From: Cannabis sativa
Lineage: Eukaryota; Streptophyta; Magnoliopsida; Rosales; Cannabaceae
Assembly (NCBI RefSeq): GCF_029168945.1
Contig: NC_083602.1
Span: 31,545,323-31,609,322, forward strand
DNA: 64,000 nucleotides
Reading direction: 5' to 3'
Each line of letters begins with the position of its first letter. Positions within the stretch are counted from its first letter, which is position 1. Shown here in pieces: positions 60,816 through 64,000 of this stretch. Below the pieces are notes generated by a model. It saw only the letters and a list, made by a program, of their open reading frames with translations, was not told the DNA's origin and ran no database searches. The position numbers and the translations under genes were made by a program.

Positions 60816-61905
60816 ATGAAATATCCAACAACGCAAGGGACAAGATCGTTGGCTTCGATACGACACAGAATGGTAAGTATTAATCCTTTAATTGTAAAAT
60901 ATGATTTTTCTTAAAATGTATTATAAATTAATTTATTTGTTTATGTTCGTATAGGGGGCCCTCCTGAAGAGCATGCAGTTGATGCATGGAAGGTGGTTCA
61001 TACGAAACAGCCATCTGACAATTTTGTTAATGAAGCCACTGCAAAAGATTATGTAAGTGAATAAAATATTTTATTATTAAAATTTAAATTTTATGTCAAT
61101 TATATATTCTAATAATTTTTATTTAAATACGAGGAATAGGTAAATGAGCTTGATATGAAACGACTTGAACGGCAATCTTAGAGCGACACATATGGTACTG
61201 AATCTGATGCTGGTTATCAGTACGACGTTCTGGAAACAGTTCTTGGCGAAAGATCTAACTATCAAAGAGGTGTGGGTAAAAGACTCAAAGGCAAAGGAAA
61301 GAAGTCATTTACTCAAAGTCATTCGACGGTGCCTCCTCCGCCATCTACTGAAATGATGAGCACTATGGCAGAAATATTCTCAACTATGCATGACACATGG
61401 GGGATAATTTGACGCCTGAACAACGTGCTCATTTATATAACTCATGGTTTGAGAACTTTATTCAAACGTATAGTCAATTGCAGTCGTCTGGTGGTTCGTC
61501 TTCTCAGAGTTATGCTGCTCCTCCACAACATCAACAACAACCTCCTTTGCAACCACAATTTCAGCCTTCTTCGCAGCAGCAATTCCAAAAAATTTCGCAG
61601 CAGCAACCCCAATCTTTTCCTCAACATCAACAACAGTCTGGTCCGCCATTAGGAAATTAGTTCTTATATAGAACACCATCAGAGTCTCCTCCGCTCGGCT
61701 CAAATTTTGTTGATTTTGGATTATTTGGGAGTCCGTCGTAGCAACAATAATTTTTTTCAACTCCTATTCTTAACCAAGCTGAGATGGGGAATCTAACACT
61801 GGGTTTATCATCAGATGAAGCATATATTCTTTCTCTGGTACGACCATCGAGAACTCGTAATGATAATAATACGGATCAAGACCTTAATGAAGATTTTATG
61901 GAATA
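60816..61905 (+). pseudogene. CACTA transposase-like protein (plant transposase, Ptta/En/Spm family)
   Basis: Probable exons are 60,816-60,872 (TTQGTRSLASIRHRM), 60,955-61,052 (HTKQPSDNFVNEATAKDY) and from 61,140 (VNELDMKRLE, then VLETVLGERSNYQRGVGKR), with GT-AG borders. The LGERSxYxRGxG pattern is typical of this family. A TAG at 61,181 and a frameshift near 61,390 break it. The remainder (61,397-61,660) is Gln/Pro-rich (SQQQFQK, FPQHQQQSG), as usual for these proteins. It would bind subterminal repeats if intact. Confidence 0.8.
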
Positions 61906-62405
61906 ATTTATTTATGTTTTTTAATAATTTAGTTTAATTTTGAGACAATATTGTAATAGAATTAACGTTAAAGTAGTTTATTTTGAGATATTTTTAAATT
62001 ATTAATAAATTTTGTTGGATTTAAATTATATTATTTGTAATTTGATTTATTATATTTAAATTATTATTTATATATTTATATAATCATTAATTATTTATTT
62101 ATATATTTATATAATATTATTTATAAAATTATTATTATTTTTTTTTATTTTTAAATGATATTTGCGGCGAACCATTAGCGGCGGGACCCCGCCACTAATG
62201 CTCTTTGCTGTTTCGAAGTTCAAACTGATGGAGAGCATTAGCAGTGGGATCCCGCCGCTAATACTATTATTAGTGGTAGAGCCCAATTCCGCCGCTAATA
62301 ATAGTATTAGCGGTTATTTATTAGCGGCGGACCTTTAGCGGGGGACTTCTACCACTAATAGCCTATTGCGGTCGAATGGGGGGCTATTAATATGTTGTAG
62401 TGATT

Positions 62406-63005
62406 ATAAACGAGATGTGATGATGACTATAGAGGTAAAAATTTACTTAATATTTGCGATATTTTTAAGAAGTTCAATATGCAAGTCAGACGAGCCCATC
62501 AATAATGGATCCAAACAACCGGGTTTGAGCCCAGCCGGTCAGCCAAACGGGTGGAACCAAGTATATATTGAACTAGTCAGAAAGACAGTTACTACTCCCT
62601 AAAAATTAGGGAATCAACCAACTTGAACGAGTCTAACGGGTGACGTGGACGGAGGGCAACGGTACTGAGGACACACGATAAAAGAAACCATACGGTAGAC
62701 GCAGGGCATCGAACATTTGATACTCATACTACTCACTTACTCAAGCAGACAGTCGTCCTTTCTAAACTTTTCTCTTAAGTCTCTCTACCGTAATTGTTCC
62801 TTTAGTCCGTCTGTACGCTTGTCCACTCATCCGTTCGGCTACCATTTACATTTCATTTATTTTTTGTTATCGTTATTTTTTACTACAATCGTACTGACTT
62901 GAGCGTCGGAGTCCCTTTGGCTGACACCCCACCAGTGCTCCCAATTAAACTTTTATCTCTCTCTTTATTCTTGATAGGTTGTTAGTGCCCAAATTTTGTA
63001 ATTGT
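62406..63005 (+). mobile_element. LTR-like sequence, 3' part
   Basis: The block at 62,895-62,990 (GTACTGACTTGAGCGTCGGA, GTGCTCCCAATT, GTTGTTAGTGCCC) corresponds to 47,172-47,265 and is typical of small plant LTR elements (TRIM-like or gypsy). Its left boundary is not clear, and an L1 fragment abuts it on the right. Confidence 0.5.
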
Positions 63006-63700
63006 AGATTTCAATTTGGGGAGCCCGTAATGACAAGGTTTGGAATCAAAAAAATGTTGTTGCATTGGAAGTCGTTTCTTCTGCGGTGAGTTATCTTGAA
63101 TAGTGGAAGATTGCTCAAGTTTCTGGTTTAGAAGCTACATTGTCCGGTCTAACCAAGGATGATGGGGCGGAGCAATGGAGGTTACCACCGTCAAATAGTG
63201 TTAAGATCAACGTAGATGGAGCTATCTTTGCAGATTTAAATGGATTCGGCCTTGGCTTGGTTGCGCGAGATGACAAAGGGTTCCTTATTGAAGGAAGGAC
63301 CAAGCTTTTCCAAGGGAATGTGGTTGCTGAAGTTGCTGAAGCCATGAGCTTCAGAGAGGCGCTTAGTTGGGTAAAACAAAACTCAAGTTTGTGGCAGCAT
63401 GTCTTTGTGGAAACCGACTGTTTGGTTGTGGTACAATCGTTAAGGAGCTTTTTTAGAATGATTTCAGTGTTTGGTGATTTGATTAACGATTGTAAAATGT
63501 TGCTTAATGATTTACCATTTGTCTGGTTTTTTTTTTTTTTTGTTAAATGGTCTGCGATTGTGGTTGCTCATATTGCTAGAGCGTCTCGTTCATACCTTGA
63601 TCGTACTTTCAATTTGGGAGATGTCCCAACTGAGTTGTTATCTTGTTTGGTAACAGAGTTTGATGCTTAATAAATCTTGAATTTCATTCAAAAAAAATAT
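63006..63700 (+). mobile_element. 5'-truncated L1-type LINE, 3' end
   Basis: A short piece of the zinc-finger/linker region before RNase H (ARNDKVWNQKN) is followed by the RNase H domain, a short 3' tail (AATAAATCTTGAATTTCATTC) and an A-run at 63,691-63,698. This is the usual structure of a truncated plant L1 insertion. The 5' limit is approximate. Confidence 0.85.
63140..63670 (+). pseudogene. LINE RNase H domain (RVT_3)
   Basis: A 176-codon frame shows all landmarks of the plant L1 RNase H-like domain: VKINVDGAIFAD (first Asp), GLGLVARDDKG, AEAMSFREALSW (Glu), FVETDCLVVVQSL (second Asp), and VAHIARAS (replacing the usual VAHxLARxA). It is preceded in frame by a TAG at 63,100 (after YLE), and the reverse transcriptase is missing. 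A T-run (63,529-63,541) gives the run of Phe at about residue 131. It is a domain left from an L1 ORF2 and not a free-standing host gene. Confidence 0.85.
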
Positions 63701-63727
63701 TTCTCTTTTGATAGCCTTAATATTTTT

Positions 63728-64000
63728 TGGGTAAATATCATTTTGGACCGTGTGTTTTGCAAAAGTTATCAATTTTTTTTGCTCAGAAAGTTATCAATTG
63801 GACCCTCTGTTTTATTAAATGACAAAATAGACTCAGTATTTTCTAAAATAGTACAAATAGAACCTTGAACTAATTTTTTGTCAAAATAAAATTTAATAAT
63901 AATTCGATTTAAAGGTGTTATGACAAAACTATTTATATTTTCTGAATTTGTTCGTATTAGGAATTGTCTTTAAGTTAATTATATTAAAAAAAAGTTGTCA
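63728..64000. other. Possible start of a MITE, cut by the window end
   Basis: GGGTAAATATCATTTTGGACC followed by repeated TGGACC and AGTTATCAATT words resembles the ends of Mutator-type non-autonomous elements. The other end is outside the window. Confidence 0.3.

Larger units (their letters stand above)
58000..62402 (+). mobile_element. CACTA (En/Spm-type) transposon with a solo LTR inside
   Basis: The ends are CACTATAACAAAT and, reading in from the right, CACTACAACATAT (11 of 13 match). The 3-bp duplication ATT is at 57,997-57,999 and 62,403-62,405. Subterminal zones (58,020-58,320 and 62,160-62,380) are packed with TTAGCGGCGG units in both orientations, the usual TNPA-type binding repeats. 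A degenerate transposase gene is at 60,816-61,905. Without the 1.86-kb LTR the element is about 2.5 kb, too short for an autonomous CACTA; no TnpD-type transposase is present. Confidence 0.92.

Noticed and set aside
61442..61760. Leu/Arg-rich and Val/Glu-rich minus-strand frames
   Set aside because: Antisense shadows of the Gln-rich tail of the CACTA protein.

Overview
The window is nuclear DNA from a flowering plant, and looks like a eudicot. It is AT-rich, has two genes with GT-AG introns, and is filled with nested plant transposons (Ty1/copia, Ty3/gypsy, hAT, CACTA, Mutator-like and L1-type). I cannot name the species from sequence alone; a member of the Rosales is a guess. There are no prokaryotic features, rRNA, tRNA or CRISPR.

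Layout. (1) Bases 1-36,000 are a nested block of transposons. The oldest recognisable layer at its right side is a copia-like element (LTR end at 20,018, then interior). A Ty3/gypsy element (16,420-19,881 plus a part off the left edge) sits in that element's LTR. A hAT transposon (1,141-16,419) sits in the gypsy integrase. Two LTR elements of one long-LTR copia-like family sit in the hAT: one at the left edge, ending at 1,140, and a complete one at 3,436-14,213 with target duplication AATCA. Further right, the copia-like interior holds a Mutator-type MITE (21,802-32,179, 9-bp duplication), and that holds a second complete long-LTR element (21,961-32,070, duplication TAAAA). A solo LTR of another family follows at 32,549-33,931 (duplication ATATG). 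(2) 36,443-44,408 carries an intact 17-exon gene for cytosolic peptide:N-glycanase (720 codons), with a retroelement and a hAT MITE inside its fifteenth intron. (3) 44,800-48,850 is a patch of small elements, including a 909-bp near-perfect inverted repeat. (4) 49,242-51,540, minus strand, is an intact 8-exon gene for a PITH-domain protein (177 codons). (5) 51,882-57,261 is a minus-strand copia element with a degenerate, very AT-rich interior. (6) 58,000-62,402 is a CACTA element carrying a solo LTR of the long-LTR family. (7) 62,400-64,000 holds an LTR-like piece, the 3' end of an L1 LINE with its RNase H domain, and the start of a probable MITE.

Only two host genes look functional: the glycanase (removal of N-glycans from misfolded proteins) and the PITH protein. 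Everything else is mobile DNA. The points most worth attention are a tropinone-reductase-like gene fragment inside one long-LTR element, stop codons shared by two recently inserted copies of that family (a non-autonomous lineage), the very long hairpin, and the datable nesting order fixed by exact target-site duplications.
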